A stretch of DNA of 9,374 nt, taken from Streptomyces virginiae. GTDB lineage: Bacteria > Actinomycetota > Actinomycetes > Streptomycetales > Streptomycetaceae. Below are positions 1 through 6,112 of this stretch, in pieces. A model generated the notes under the pieces. The model ran no database searches and was not told the origin of the DNA. It saw nothing but the letters and a program-made list of their open reading frames with translations. Positions within the stretch are counted from its first letter, which is position 1. Every line of letters begins with the position of its first letter. The stretch covers positions 1 to 9,374 of the forward strand of contig NZ_JOAK01000061.1 in the NCBI RefSeq assembly GCF_000720455.1. The letters are read 5' to 3'. A program made the translations under genes and the position numbers.

Positions 1-60
1 GCCGGATACGGCCGAGCCAAACTCGACCTCCTGCGAACCCGGATCCTCCTCAGAACCTGA
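1..60 (+). CDS. C-terminal end of an ISL3-like transposase (5' part outside window)
   Basis: The window opens in an open frame that reads AGYGRAKLDLLRTRILLRT and stops with TGA at 58-60. The pattern YGRA-x-LxLLRxRILL is what I recall from the extreme C-terminus of ISL3-family DDE transposases in actinomycetes, where the protein also ends a few residues after this motif. Such an enzyme cuts and rejoins the ends of its insertion sequence. Only 19 residues are visible, so no catalytic residue can be checked and the family call rests on this tail alone. The adjacent sequence at 61-94 would then be the non-coding end of the element. It could instead be the tail of an unrelated Arg/Leu-rich protein. 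Confidence 0.5.
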   Translation, partial: AGYGRAKLDLLRTRILLRT

Positions 61-94
61 CCACCAGCCGATCACAAGATCAGCGACAGAGTCC
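61..94. mobile_element. Probable terminal end of the ISL3-like element
   Basis: This stretch lies between the transposase stop and the truncated minus-strand reading frame. Read inward on the minus strand it begins GGACTCTGTCGCTGATC, which has the general look of an ISL3-type terminal inverted repeat (GG, then a CTCTGTC-like block). Only one end of the element is in the window, so the inverted repeat partner and the target duplication cannot be seen. The boundary at about 94 is inferred from where the minus-strand frame loses plausible coding sequence. Confidence 0.3.
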
Positions 95-178
95 GTTCAC
101 CTGTACCGGCGTGAGCACATGCGGGGGGTACGCCGACACCGGGGTAATCGGGACGAGCGGCGCGGTGGTGTCGGGCAT
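80..178 (-). pseudogene. 5' fragment of a minus-strand gene truncated by the mobile element
   Basis: On the minus strand an ATG at 178-176 is preceded by GAGGAG (184-189) with a 5-nt spacer, one of the better ribosome binding sites in the window. The frame encodes only 32 residues, starting MPDTTAPLVPITPVSAYP, and stops at 80-82. The last few residues come from the presumed insertion-sequence end. The good start signal on a frame this short, ending just inside the inferred element, is best explained as the beginning of a larger gene interrupted by the insertion. The proline-rich N-terminus is not diagnostic and I do not recognise the family. A genuine 32-residue peptide is the alternative. 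Confidence 0.4.
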
Positions 179-450
179 GACGGCTCCTCACGTACGGGCC
201 ACCGCGCGGCTCGCGATGGCCCAGGTCCCGAGACTGGGCGCGCGGCCCTGTGGACAGAGTCCGCCGCTGACGGGGGAGAGCTCGCCCTGACTTCGGCTCC
301 CACATGGCCACTTTGACGCGATGCCCGTCACGGCCGCCGCTGTCCAGGTTGGTGTGGCAGCGTCAGCGAGCCGTGCACCCGCCCGGGGGAACGGCGCGCC
401 AGGATGGGGAGCCCCGAGGGCCCGGCGCCCCCGAGCGGAAGGAGAGCGCA

Positions 451-855
451 TTGATCACCACGAACGTTCAGCGCCACGGCACGGTCCTGGTCAGCGTCAC
501 CGGGGCACTCGACGGGGAGGCGGGCGCGGAGCTCCAGCGGGCGCTGGACGACGTCACCACCGGTGAGCGGGATCTCATCGTCGACCTTCACGGCGCGATG
601 TCCATGGACGCCGACGGCCTGCTCCATCTCCTGGCCCTGCACCGGCGGGCGGGGAGCCTGGGCCTGCGCGTCCTGGTCGTCGGCTGGCAGCCCCAGCCCC
701 AGCAGCTCATGGCCGATGTCGCCGGCATCCGCGGGCGCGGCTCGGCCACCGGCGAACGGTACGCGGTGGCGGGCTTTCGCCGACTGATCGAGGAGCGGGC
801 GCAGCGCGCACGCGACCTCTCGGATTTCGGTGCCGGTTGGCTGTCCGGCGTCTAG
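451..855 (+). CDS. STAS-domain protein, probable anti-sigma-factor antagonist
   Basis: A 134-residue protein with one STAS domain over about residues 3-117. The core follows the family plan: a beta strand at 11-18 (VLVSVTGA), the DGEAGAELQRAL helix, the DLIVDLHG strand at 41-48, then SMDADGLLHLLALHRR. Such proteins bind RsbW/SpoIIAB-type anti-sigma kinases and free their sigma factors. The usual motif is MDSSG, with the second serine phosphorylated by the kinase. Here it reads MDADG, so the phospho-acceptor is replaced by Asp55 and normal phospho-switching should be impossible. I chose the TTG at 451 because GGAAGGAG (437-444) lies 6 nt upstream and it begins exactly at the domain. An in-frame ATG at 304 lacks a site and would add a low-complexity extension. 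The gene stands alone. Which sigma pathway it serves cannot be read from the window. Confidence 0.8.
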   Translation: MITTNVQRHGTVLVSVTGALDGEAGAELQRALDDVTTGERDLIVDLHGAMSMDADGLLHLLALHRRAGSLGLRVLVVGWQPQPQQLMADVAGIRGRGSATGERYAVAGFRRLIEERAQRARDLSDFGAGWLSGV

Positions 856-858
856 CGA

Positions 859-904
859 GGCCCCGGTCCGTCGCTCGCACGGACGGTTCCCATTCCTCGG
901 GGCC
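859..904 (+). terminator. Possible terminator after the STAS gene
   Basis: It begins 3 nt after the stop codon. An outer stem GGCCCCG (859-865) pairs with CGGGGCC (898-904). Inside it a perfect 6-bp hairpin GTCCGT (866-871) / ACGGAC (879-884) has a 7-nt loop. There is no T-run, as usual in high-GC actinomycetes, so function is inferred from position and base pairing only. Confidence 0.35.
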
Positions 905-1634
<730 letters not shown>

Positions 1635-1652
1635 CGCTGACGCGCATTCTGT

Positions 1653-1690
1653 AGCTGGGGCCCGCATCCCTCGGGGTGCGGGCCCCAGCT
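1653..1690 (+). terminator. Intrinsic terminator of the cold-shock gene
   Basis: A 17-bp stem (1653-1669 with 1674-1690, one G-U pair) closes on a 4-nt loop CTCG, starting 18 nt after the csp stop codon. The outer part is AGCTGGGGCCCGCA. There is only a short ATTTT downstream, which is typical for Streptomyces. It separates the csp transcript from the helicase unit. Confidence 0.85.
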
Positions 1691-1915
1691 GCGCGCATTT
1701 TCCGCGGTGCGTTCACCCGCGGTATCAAGCATTGAGAGATGCGGCCGACTGGCCCTCTCGCAGCTGCACCCGACTTCTTCTCCTGGTCGTCGCGTCCGCA
1801 TGACGCCACCTCATTTCAGCGTCTGAGCCCGAACAGATTCCTGTCCGCCAGATCGCCATCGCATTCCATTCGGCCCGTTCTCGCAATTCCCTGCGTCTCT
1901 CGTACGCTGCGGGAA

Positions 1916-1942
1916 TTCCTTGATACGTGCCGTATCAAGGAA
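1916..1942 (+). promoter_or_regulatory. Perfect 12-bp hairpin overlapping the helicase ribosome binding site
   Basis: TTCCTTGATACG (1916-1927) and CGTATCAAGGAA (1931-1942) are exact inverted repeats around the 3-nt centre TGC. The right arm contains the first part of the ribosome binding region AAGGAAGG (1937-1944), whose ATG is at 1951, so folding in the mRNA would occlude it. A second imperfect stem, AATTCCC (1885-1891) with GGGAATT (1911-1917), overlaps the left arm by 2 nt and could compete with it. A weak -10-like TACGCT at 1903-1908 would start the transcript close to the hairpin. The element may be an RNA switch or a DNA operator. Both readings are inference. Confidence 0.6.
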
Positions 1943-1950
1943 GGTTCCGC

Positions 1951-3465
1951 ATGAACCCCACTCGTACGAACGAGCGCTCTTCTCGCACCCGCGGCCGCAC
2001 CGGCGGCCCCGCATTCGGCACCGGCGCCGGTTCGGGTCGGGGCAGCCGCTTCGGCCCGTCGACCCCGAGCCGTTCCGGAGGTCCGAGCCGCTCGGGCGGA
2101 TACGGCCGCCGACCCGCCGCGATCCAGGGCGAGTTCGCACCGCCGAAGACGATCACCCCCGCGCTGGACGCCGTCGAGGCATTCGCCGACCTCGACATGC
2201 CGGCCCAGCTGCTCACCACTCTCACCCGTGAGGGCATGGCCAAGCCGTTCCCGATCCAGGCCGCGACGCTGCCCAACACCCTCGCGGGCCGCGACGTCCT
2301 CGGCCGTGGCCGTACCGGCTCCGGCAAGACCCTGGCCTTCGGCCTCGCGCTGCTGGCCCGTACGGCCGGCCAGAGCGCCGAGTCGGGTCAGCCGCTCGCG
2401 CTGATCCTCGTACCGACGCGAGAGCTCGCCCAGCAGGTCACCGCCGCCCTCACCCCTTACGCCCGGGCGGTCAAGCTGCGCCTGGCCACCGTGGTCGGCG
2501 GCATGCCGATCCACCGCCAGGCCGGTGCGCTGCGCGCCGGAGCCGAAGTGGTCGTCGCCACGCCCGGCCGCCTCAAGGACCTCATCGACCGCGGTGACTG
2601 CCGCCTGAACCAGGTCGCCGTCACCGTCCTCGACGAGGCCGACCAGATGACCGACATGGGCTTCATGCCGCAGGTCACCGCCCTCCTCGACCAGGTACGT
2701 CCCGAGGGCCAGCGGATGCTGTTCTCCGCCACACTCGACCGCAACGTCGACCTGCTGGTCCGGCGTTACCTGACCGACCCGGTCGTGCACTCCGTCGACC
2801 CCTCGCAGGGCGCGGTCACCACGCTGGAGCACCACGTCCTGCACGTCCACGGCGCCGACAAGCACCGGACGACGACGGAGATCGCGGCCCGTGACGGCCG
2901 GGTGATCATGTTCCTGGACACCAAGCACGCCGTGGACCGCCTCACCCAGGACCTCCTCGACAGCGGGGTCCGCGCCGCGGCCCTGCACGGCGGGAAGTCC
3001 CAGCCCCAGCGCACCCGGACCCTGGCCCGGTTCAAGACCGGACACGTCACCGTGCTGGTCGCCACCAACGTGGCGGCGCGCGGTATCCACGTCGACAACC
3101 TGGACCTCGTCGTCAACGTCGACCCGCCGACCGACCCGAAGGACTACCTCCACCGCGGCGGCCGTACCGCCCGCGCCGGCGAGTCCGGCAGCGTCGTCAC
3201 CCTCGTCACCCCCAACCAGCGCCGCGAGATGGCTCGCCTCATGCAGGCCGCCGGCATCACCCCGCTGACCACCCAGGTCCGCTCTGGCGACGAGGCCCTG
3301 AACCGCATCACCGGCGCCCAGGCCCCCTCCGGCATCCCGGTCACCATCACTGCACCGGTGTCCGAGCGGCCCAAGCGCAGCACGGCTTCCCGCGGTCGAC
3401 GCGGGCCGGTGTCGGCTGCCCGGCGCGCGAGCCTGCGACAGACCGCCTTTGATGCGGCGGCCTGA
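1951..3465 (+). CDS. DEAD-box ATP-dependent RNA helicase
   Basis: A 504-residue protein with the complete DEAD-box motif set: Q motif near residues 78-103 (F78, then PIQ at 101-103), motif I GRTGSGKT (120-127), Ia PTRELA (155-160), GG (183-184), Ib TPGR (204-207), II DEAD (228-231), III SAT (259-261), IV around IMFLDTK (319-325), V ATNVAARG (371-378) and VI HRGGRTAR (401-408). It unwinds short RNA duplexes using ATP. The first 55 residues are a Gly/Arg/Ser-rich disordered arm and the last 35 a short basic tail, both likely to bind RNA. I chose the ATG at 1951, which follows AAGGAAGG. A GTG at 1927 lies inside the leader hairpin. The position after a csp gene and ahead of a CBS gene suggests a role in cold adaptation or ribosome/RNA maintenance. 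It resembles RhlE/DeaD-type bacterial helicases, but the exact subgroup is not resolved. Confidence 0.95.
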   Translation: MNPTRTNERSSRTRGRTGGPAFGTGAGSGRGSRFGPSTPSRSGGPSRSGGYGRRPAAIQGEFAPPKTITPALDAVEAFADLDMPAQLLTTLTREGMAKPFPIQAATLPNTLAGRDVLGRGRTGSGKTLAFGLALLARTAGQSAESGQPLALILVPTRELAQQVTAALTPYARAVKLRLATVVGGMPIHRQAGALRAGAEVVVATPGRLKDLIDRGDCRLNQVAVTVLDEADQMTDMGFMPQVTALLDQVRPEGQRMLFSATLDRNVDLLVRRYLTDPVVHSVDPSQGAVTTLEHHVLHVHGADKHRTTTEIAARDGRVIMFLDTKHAVDRLTQDLLDSGVRAAALHGGKSQPQRTRTLARFKTGHVTVLVATNVAARGIHVDNLDLVVNVDPPTDPKDYLHRGGRTARAGESGSVVTLVTPNQRREMARLMQAAGITPLTTQVRSGDEALNRITGAQAPSGIPVTITAPVSERPKRSTASRGRRGPVSAARRASLRQTAFDAAA

Positions 3466-3511
3466 GAACCACGTGATCAGGACACTGACCCACCTCTGTA
3501 GGAGGCACCTT

Positions 3512-3928
3512 TTGACGCTGGTCCAGATGCAGCACCGCCCGGCGCATGCCGATGCCCATGCCGACCTGGTCCACCGGACGGTGGACGAGGCCATGGAAGC
3601 GGCCGGTCCACAGGTTTGCGACGACATGACCGTCGAGGTGGCCCTGGCCGTCATCGCCGGCGCCCGCGCGGACCATCTGCTCGTCTGTGACGAGGACGGC
3701 CTGTGCACCGGGATGGTCACCCGTGCCCAGCTCACCGCCGTCCGCGACAGCGCGGCGTACACGGACCGGACCCGTCTGCGTGATGTTCTCGGCGACCGCG
3801 GGCCGTTCGCCTCGCCCATGACGACGATGGCCGAGGCCGACCACGCGATGCGTTACCGCAGGCTCACCGCCCTGCCCGTCGTGGACGAACAAGGCGGCGC
3901 CCTGGGCGTCCTGGCCCTCAGCCGCTGA
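3512..3928 (+). CDS. Tandem CBS-domain protein
   Basis: A 138-residue protein made almost entirely of two CBS motifs. The first spans about residues 24-76 (VDEAMEAAGPQVCDDMTVEVAL, then HLLVCDEDGLCTGMVTRAQL) and the second about 88-137 (DVLGDRGPFASPMTTMAEADHAM, then LTALPVVDEQGGALGVLALS). CBS pairs form a Bateman module that senses adenine nucleotides or similar ligands. With no attached enzyme domain, this one probably acts by binding a partner. The start is the TTG at 3512, with AGGAGG at 3500-3505 and a 6-nt spacer, and it begins just before the first domain. It lies 46 nt after the helicase stop and 48 nt before the next gene with no terminator between, so it is probably co-transcribed. 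A link between nucleotide state and helicase activity is tempting but only suggested by position. Confidence 0.85.
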   Translation: MTLVQMQHRPAHADAHADLVHRTVDEAMEAAGPQVCDDMTVEVALAVIAGARADHLLVCDEDGLCTGMVTRAQLTAVRDSAAYTDRTRLRDVLGDRGPFASPMTTMAEADHAMRYRRLTALPVVDEQGGALGVLALSR

Positions 3929-3976
3929 ACCACCGCACCGTGGTCGGCCGTTTCCCCTTAACCCTGTGAGGCATCC

Positions 3977-4291
3977 ATGCGCTGTGTCATCGCCCGTTTC
4001 CCGTTCGACCTGACCAGAAGCGGTGTCCTGGAATCGATGAAGGGCATCAAGCCCGAGCAGGTCATCGGCGAGTCAGTGATCATCGGCCGCCGCACCTACC
4101 CCGTCAAGCAGGTCGGCCAGGTCATCACCCGCCAGGACCGCCGCGACTTCAGCGCCGGCGAAGTCCTCCGCGCCATGACCCAGCTCGGCTTCACCTGCCG
4201 CGGCGGCCTTCCCCGGACCGCCGTGCCCACGCGCGTGCTCAGCCCCCTCCAGCGGGCCTCCGCGATGCTCGGCACCCCCGTGACCGCCTGA
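3977..4291 (+). CDS. Conserved-looking small protein of unknown function in the cold-shock operon
   Basis: A 104-residue protein, probably cytosolic: no signal peptide or membrane segment is visible. It starts at ATG 3977 with GAGG (3968-3971) 5 nt upstream. The middle is ordered and rich in charged residues and beta-branched hydrophobics (PEQVIGESVIIGRRTYPVKQ and VGQVITRQDRRDFSAGEVL). The region GEVLRAMTQLGFTCRG looks like a helix followed by a turn. The last 25 residues are looser. I recall similar proteins next to cold-shock DEAD-box helicases in other Streptomyces genomes, but no function is known to me. Codon use matches its neighbours. It is the last gene of the helicase-CBS unit and is followed 31 nt later by a strong terminator. 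Its size, basic character and context would suit a nucleic-acid or ribosome-associated role, which is inference. Confidence 0.8.
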   Translation: MRCVIARFPFDLTRSGVLESMKGIKPEQVIGESVIIGRRTYPVKQVGQVITRQDRRDFSAGEVLRAMTQLGFTCRGGLPRTAVPTRVLSPLQRASAMLGTPVTA

Positions 4292-4322
4292 CGGGTGGCC
4301 CGGCGGTGCCGCCACCCGATGA

Positions 4323-4368
4323 GCGAAAGGGGGCCCGACCGGCACACGCCGGTCGGGCCCCCTTTCGC
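4323..4368. terminator. Bidirectional terminator between convergent genes
   Basis: A perfect 21-bp stem (4323-4343 with 4348-4368) closes on the 4-nt loop ACAC. The AAAGGGGGCCC arm gives an A-run on one side and a CCCTTT run on the other, so it can stop transcription from both directions. It lies 31 nt after the plus-strand operon and about 28 nt past the stop of the convergent minus-strand gene. Confidence 0.9.
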
Positions 4369-4396
4369 CTGCCCAGGGCTTCCTGAGCCGGCCGGT

Positions 4397-4756
4397 TCAG
4401 TGGTCGGAGTAGCTGAAGTCGCCCACGGTCCAGGCGCTGACGTCCGCGATCGAGACGCGGTACATCCCACCCGTCTCCGGGATCCCCACCGTGCCCTGAA
4501 GAATGCGGGCCACATGGAAGTGCAGGTGAGTGGGTGGCCCCTCCTGGGGTGTCGTGGCGGTGAAGATCGCGGAGAACTCGCCCAGACGGGCGGAATCCGT
4601 CAGCACCTCCGACACCCGCTGCCTCCATACGGCTTCGGGAGCAAGTCGACCGGTGATGACGGCGCCGGAGGTGACCACGGTCAGGGACATTTGATTGCTC
4701 TGCCCGGACTCCACCAGGGTGGCAACGTCAACGAGCAGCTCGTCAGGCTTCGACAT
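4397..4756 (-). CDS. GvpU-like small protein (gas-vesicle accessory family, tentative)
   Basis: A 119-residue soluble protein. Two blocks match the plan I recall for the gas-vesicle accessory protein GvpU: an early strand pair MSLTVVTSGAVITGRL (23-38), and a C-terminal block THLHFHVARILQGTVGIP (76-93), then GGMYRVSIADVSAWTVGDF (96-114). GvpU is a minor gas-vesicle-associated protein that affects vesicle clustering in Bacillus megaterium. No other gvp gene is in the window, so here it is either an orphan or a relative with another role. The start is ATG 4756. There is no clear Shine-Dalgarno site, but a good -10 hexamer sits so close upstream that the mRNA could be almost leaderless. It ends at the shared terminator with the cold-shock operon. 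The coding call is firm, the family name less so. Confidence 0.6.
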   Translation of the reverse strand: MSKPDELLVDVATLVESGQSNQMSLTVVTSGAVITGRLAPEAVWRQRVSEVLTDSARLGEFSAIFTATTPQEGPPTHLHFHVARILQGTVGIPETGGMYRVSIADVSAWTVGDFSYSDH

Positions 4757-4764
4757 GAGAGCCG

Positions 4765-4770
4765 ATTTTA
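4765..4770 (-). promoter_or_regulatory. -10 element of a near-leaderless promoter for the GvpU-like gene
   Basis: On the minus strand the hexamer TAAAAT ends 8 nt before the ATG at 4756, so transcription would start within a few bases of the start codon. No TTGACA-like -35 is visible at the proper spacing. Leaderless mRNAs are common in Streptomyces, which would explain the missing ribosome binding site. Confidence 0.4.
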
Positions 4771-4841
4771 TGCACCGGTCGTCCCGTCCTCTCGACCGGG
4801 AGCGCTACCGGCCGCGAAGAGCGCTCACGTCCTCCCGCCGG

Positions 4842-4985
4842 AGGACCGACGAGTGCCAGCCGTCGCTCGGGGGAAGCGGTCATGCGCCAGCCGACGGCCT
4901 CCGCCACGGCGCACGGCGTTCGTGACGAGCTCGGCACGACCAAGACCACGATGTCCGCGGCCTCCGCAGCCGTCGGCTGACGGAG
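4842..4985 (-). pseudogene. Fragment of an RsbW/SpoIIAB-like anti-sigma ATPase (HATPase_c)
   Basis: Read on the minus strand across three frame segments this patch gives AAEAADIVVLVV (to 4935), then AELVTNAVRRGGG (4935-4897), then VGWRMTASPERRLALVG (from about 4895). The composite VVLVV-AELVTNAVRHGG followed by LTASPE is the N-box region of the small HATPase_c proteins abundant in Streptomyces, in which ELVTNA carries the Mg/ATP-binding Asn. One base missing before GAGCTC and another small indel after GGCGGAGGC explain the frame changes. The N-terminal third and the G-boxes are not recognisable, so this is a broken remnant, about 48 residues of a usual 130-150. It abuts a PAP2-like fragment without a gap. 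Confidence 0.5.
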
Positions 4986-4992
4986 ATGGTCC

Positions 4993-5194
4993 GGAGACTG
5001 GTTTCGCGACCCCATTGGAGAACAACCTCAGCCACTGTCATGACTGCGATGCCGGCGACCGCAGCCCGACGCCCGCGCCACCCGCCTCCCGCGGCCATTG
5101 CCATAGCCCCAACGCACCACAGCTTCGTGTGCTCGGCAGCTTCCTCGACCCGCGGCAGCAGCCGCCGAGCCCACGGCGAGTCCCAGGCAGCCAT
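4993..5194 (-). pseudogene. N-terminal fragment of a PAP2-family phosphatase
   Basis: The minus-strand frame from 5194 reads MAAWDSPWARRLLPRVEEAA, then EHTKLWCVGAMAMAAGGGWR and GRRAAVAGIAVMTVAEVV. A one-base shift at about 5021 is needed to continue as SNGVAKPVS. This matches the N-terminal layout of Streptomyces PAP2 (phosphatidic-acid phosphatase type 2) proteins: a (H/R)TKLW membrane helix, a second helix after GRRAA, then xNxxxKP. The catalytic motifs KxxxxxxRP, PSGH and the SRxxxxxHxxxD block should follow but are absent. Instead the sequence runs straight into an anti-sigma ATPase fragment. The open frame continues upstream to about 5230 without a clear start codon or ribosome binding site, so the true start is uncertain. 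Confidence 0.45.
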
Positions 5195-5453
5195 CAGGCG
5201 GGTGAGTCGCTCATCGCGATCACGCGTCGCAGCTCGACGCTCCGACTCACTTCGAACCCGATGCGTGGCGCCACGGGTGGGGCCTCCGTCGTCTCCACGC
5301 GGTCCAGAGTCAGGTCACTGGGTCCCGACTGGTGAGGGGCGACGGGCAGGCAACCACCGGGCCCCGCCACCCGCCCATGCTGCGCGGGCAGGGTCTGGCT
5401 CCGGTGCCGGGCCGGCGAAGCACGACCTCAGCAGCGGCCGCGTCGGGCCGGCG
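5195..5453. other. Non-coding or degraded stretch
   Basis: About 260 bp between the PAP2-like relic and the DUF4235 gene. It could hold the lost 5' part of the relic on the minus strand. I see no convincing gene, RNA or strong hairpin in it. Confidence 0.3.
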
Positions 5454-5720
5454 TCACCCCGGCCAGGTACCCGTGAGGCGCCGTATCGCTACAGCCCCCG
5501 ATCGGTCGACCGAGGCCTTGACCACGGCAAAGATCGCACCCTGGATGGCCGCGGCGAGCAGGATCTGTTTCCAGGTGCGGTCCTCGTCGGTGGCGTCGGG
5601 AGCATCGTCCTCGCCCTCGATGACCTTCCAAGCCTGCTTGAAGGCAGCACCGGCAACCACGCCGCTGAGGGCTCCCAGAGCCATTCCGACGGGCTTGTAG
5701 GCGATCTTGGAGGCCTTCAT
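5454..5720 (-). CDS. DUF4235 small membrane protein
   Basis: An 88-residue protein with two predicted membrane helices (about 11-29, VGMALGALSGVVAGAAFKQA, and 52-69, QILLAAAIQGAIFAVVKA) separated by an acidic loop EGEDDAPDATDEDRTWK. The opening KASKIAYKPVGMALG and the ending RRLTGTWPG are the hallmarks of the DUF4235 family, which is common in actinobacteria and has no known biochemical role. Its ATG overlaps the TGA of the upstream gene in the sequence ATGA (5717-5720), so it is translationally coupled and forms the last gene of a three-gene operon. Length is normal for the family. An envelope-stress or membrane-integrity role is inferred from its partners. Confidence 0.85.
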   Translation of the reverse strand: MKASKIAYKPVGMALGALSGVVAGAAFKQAWKVIEGEDDAPDATDEDRTWKQILLAAAIQGAIFAVVKASVDRSGAVAIRRLTGTWPG

Positions 5721-6112
5721 CGGCGTCCCCGGCTGCGGCGGACCAGCAGCAGGGCGACCACAGTGGCGCCGACCGCGAGGAGCGGGATGCGGTTGGCGCG
5801 GGCGACTGTCGCTGCGTGCCCGGCCCTCTCCATAAGCGGGTCGGGGGTCTTGTTCTTCACCAGCTGGGCGGCCTGCTCCCTCTTCTGGCGGATCTGGTCG
5901 GCGACCATCGCCGCCCTCTCAACGGCCTGTCCCTTGACGGCGGCCGACTTCTCCTTTGCCTGGGCCTTGATGTCGGCCTTGCCCGCGAGCGCCTCGATGG
6001 TCTGGCCGAGCTCGTCGCGGGTGCGCTCCACCTGATCGCGCAGTTCTGCGGGGCTGGAACTCGCAGAGCTGGGCGAGGGGGTCCCGATGTGGGTCCGGGC
6101 GTCGTCGTTCAT
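5717..6112 (-). CDS. DUF3618 membrane-anchored protein
   Basis: A 131-residue protein. Residues 20-65 carry the DUF3618 signature PAELRDQVERTRDELGQTIE, then ALAGKADIKAQAKEKS. A long charged helix, probably a coiled coil, runs to about residue 88, and a single membrane helix lies at 107-124 (NRIPLLAVGATVVALLLVRR) near the C-terminus. The layout resembles the E. coli YqjD/ElaB tail-anchored ribosome-associated proteins, though homology is not claimed. The start at 6112 is set by the ATGA overlap with the upstream gene (6109-6112) and by GAGGAGAAAG about 7 nt upstream, inside that gene. The longer upstream frame would overlap the neighbour heavily and has no family match. Confidence 0.85.
   Translation of the reverse strand: MNDDARTHIGTPSPSSASSSPAELRDQVERTRDELGQTIEALAGKADIKAQAKEKSAAVKGQAVERAAMVADQIRQKREQAAQLVKNKTPDPLMERAGHAATVARANRIPLLAVGATVVALLLVRRSRGRR

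Noticed and set aside
1816..3819. 667-codon open frame on the minus strand opposite the helicase gene
   Set aside because: It lies antisense to complete helicase and CBS genes with clear motifs. Its Gly/Val/Asp-rich, low-complexity translation is the usual mirror of Streptomyces codon bias.
5245..5262. GGGTTCGAA on the minus strand, resembling a tRNA T-loop
   Set aside because: No acceptor, D or anticodon stem can be folded around it.
4986..6035. 349-codon plus-strand frame across the relics and the envelope operon
   Set aside because: It is antisense to two well-supported genes (DUF4235 and DUF3618) and shows no family features.
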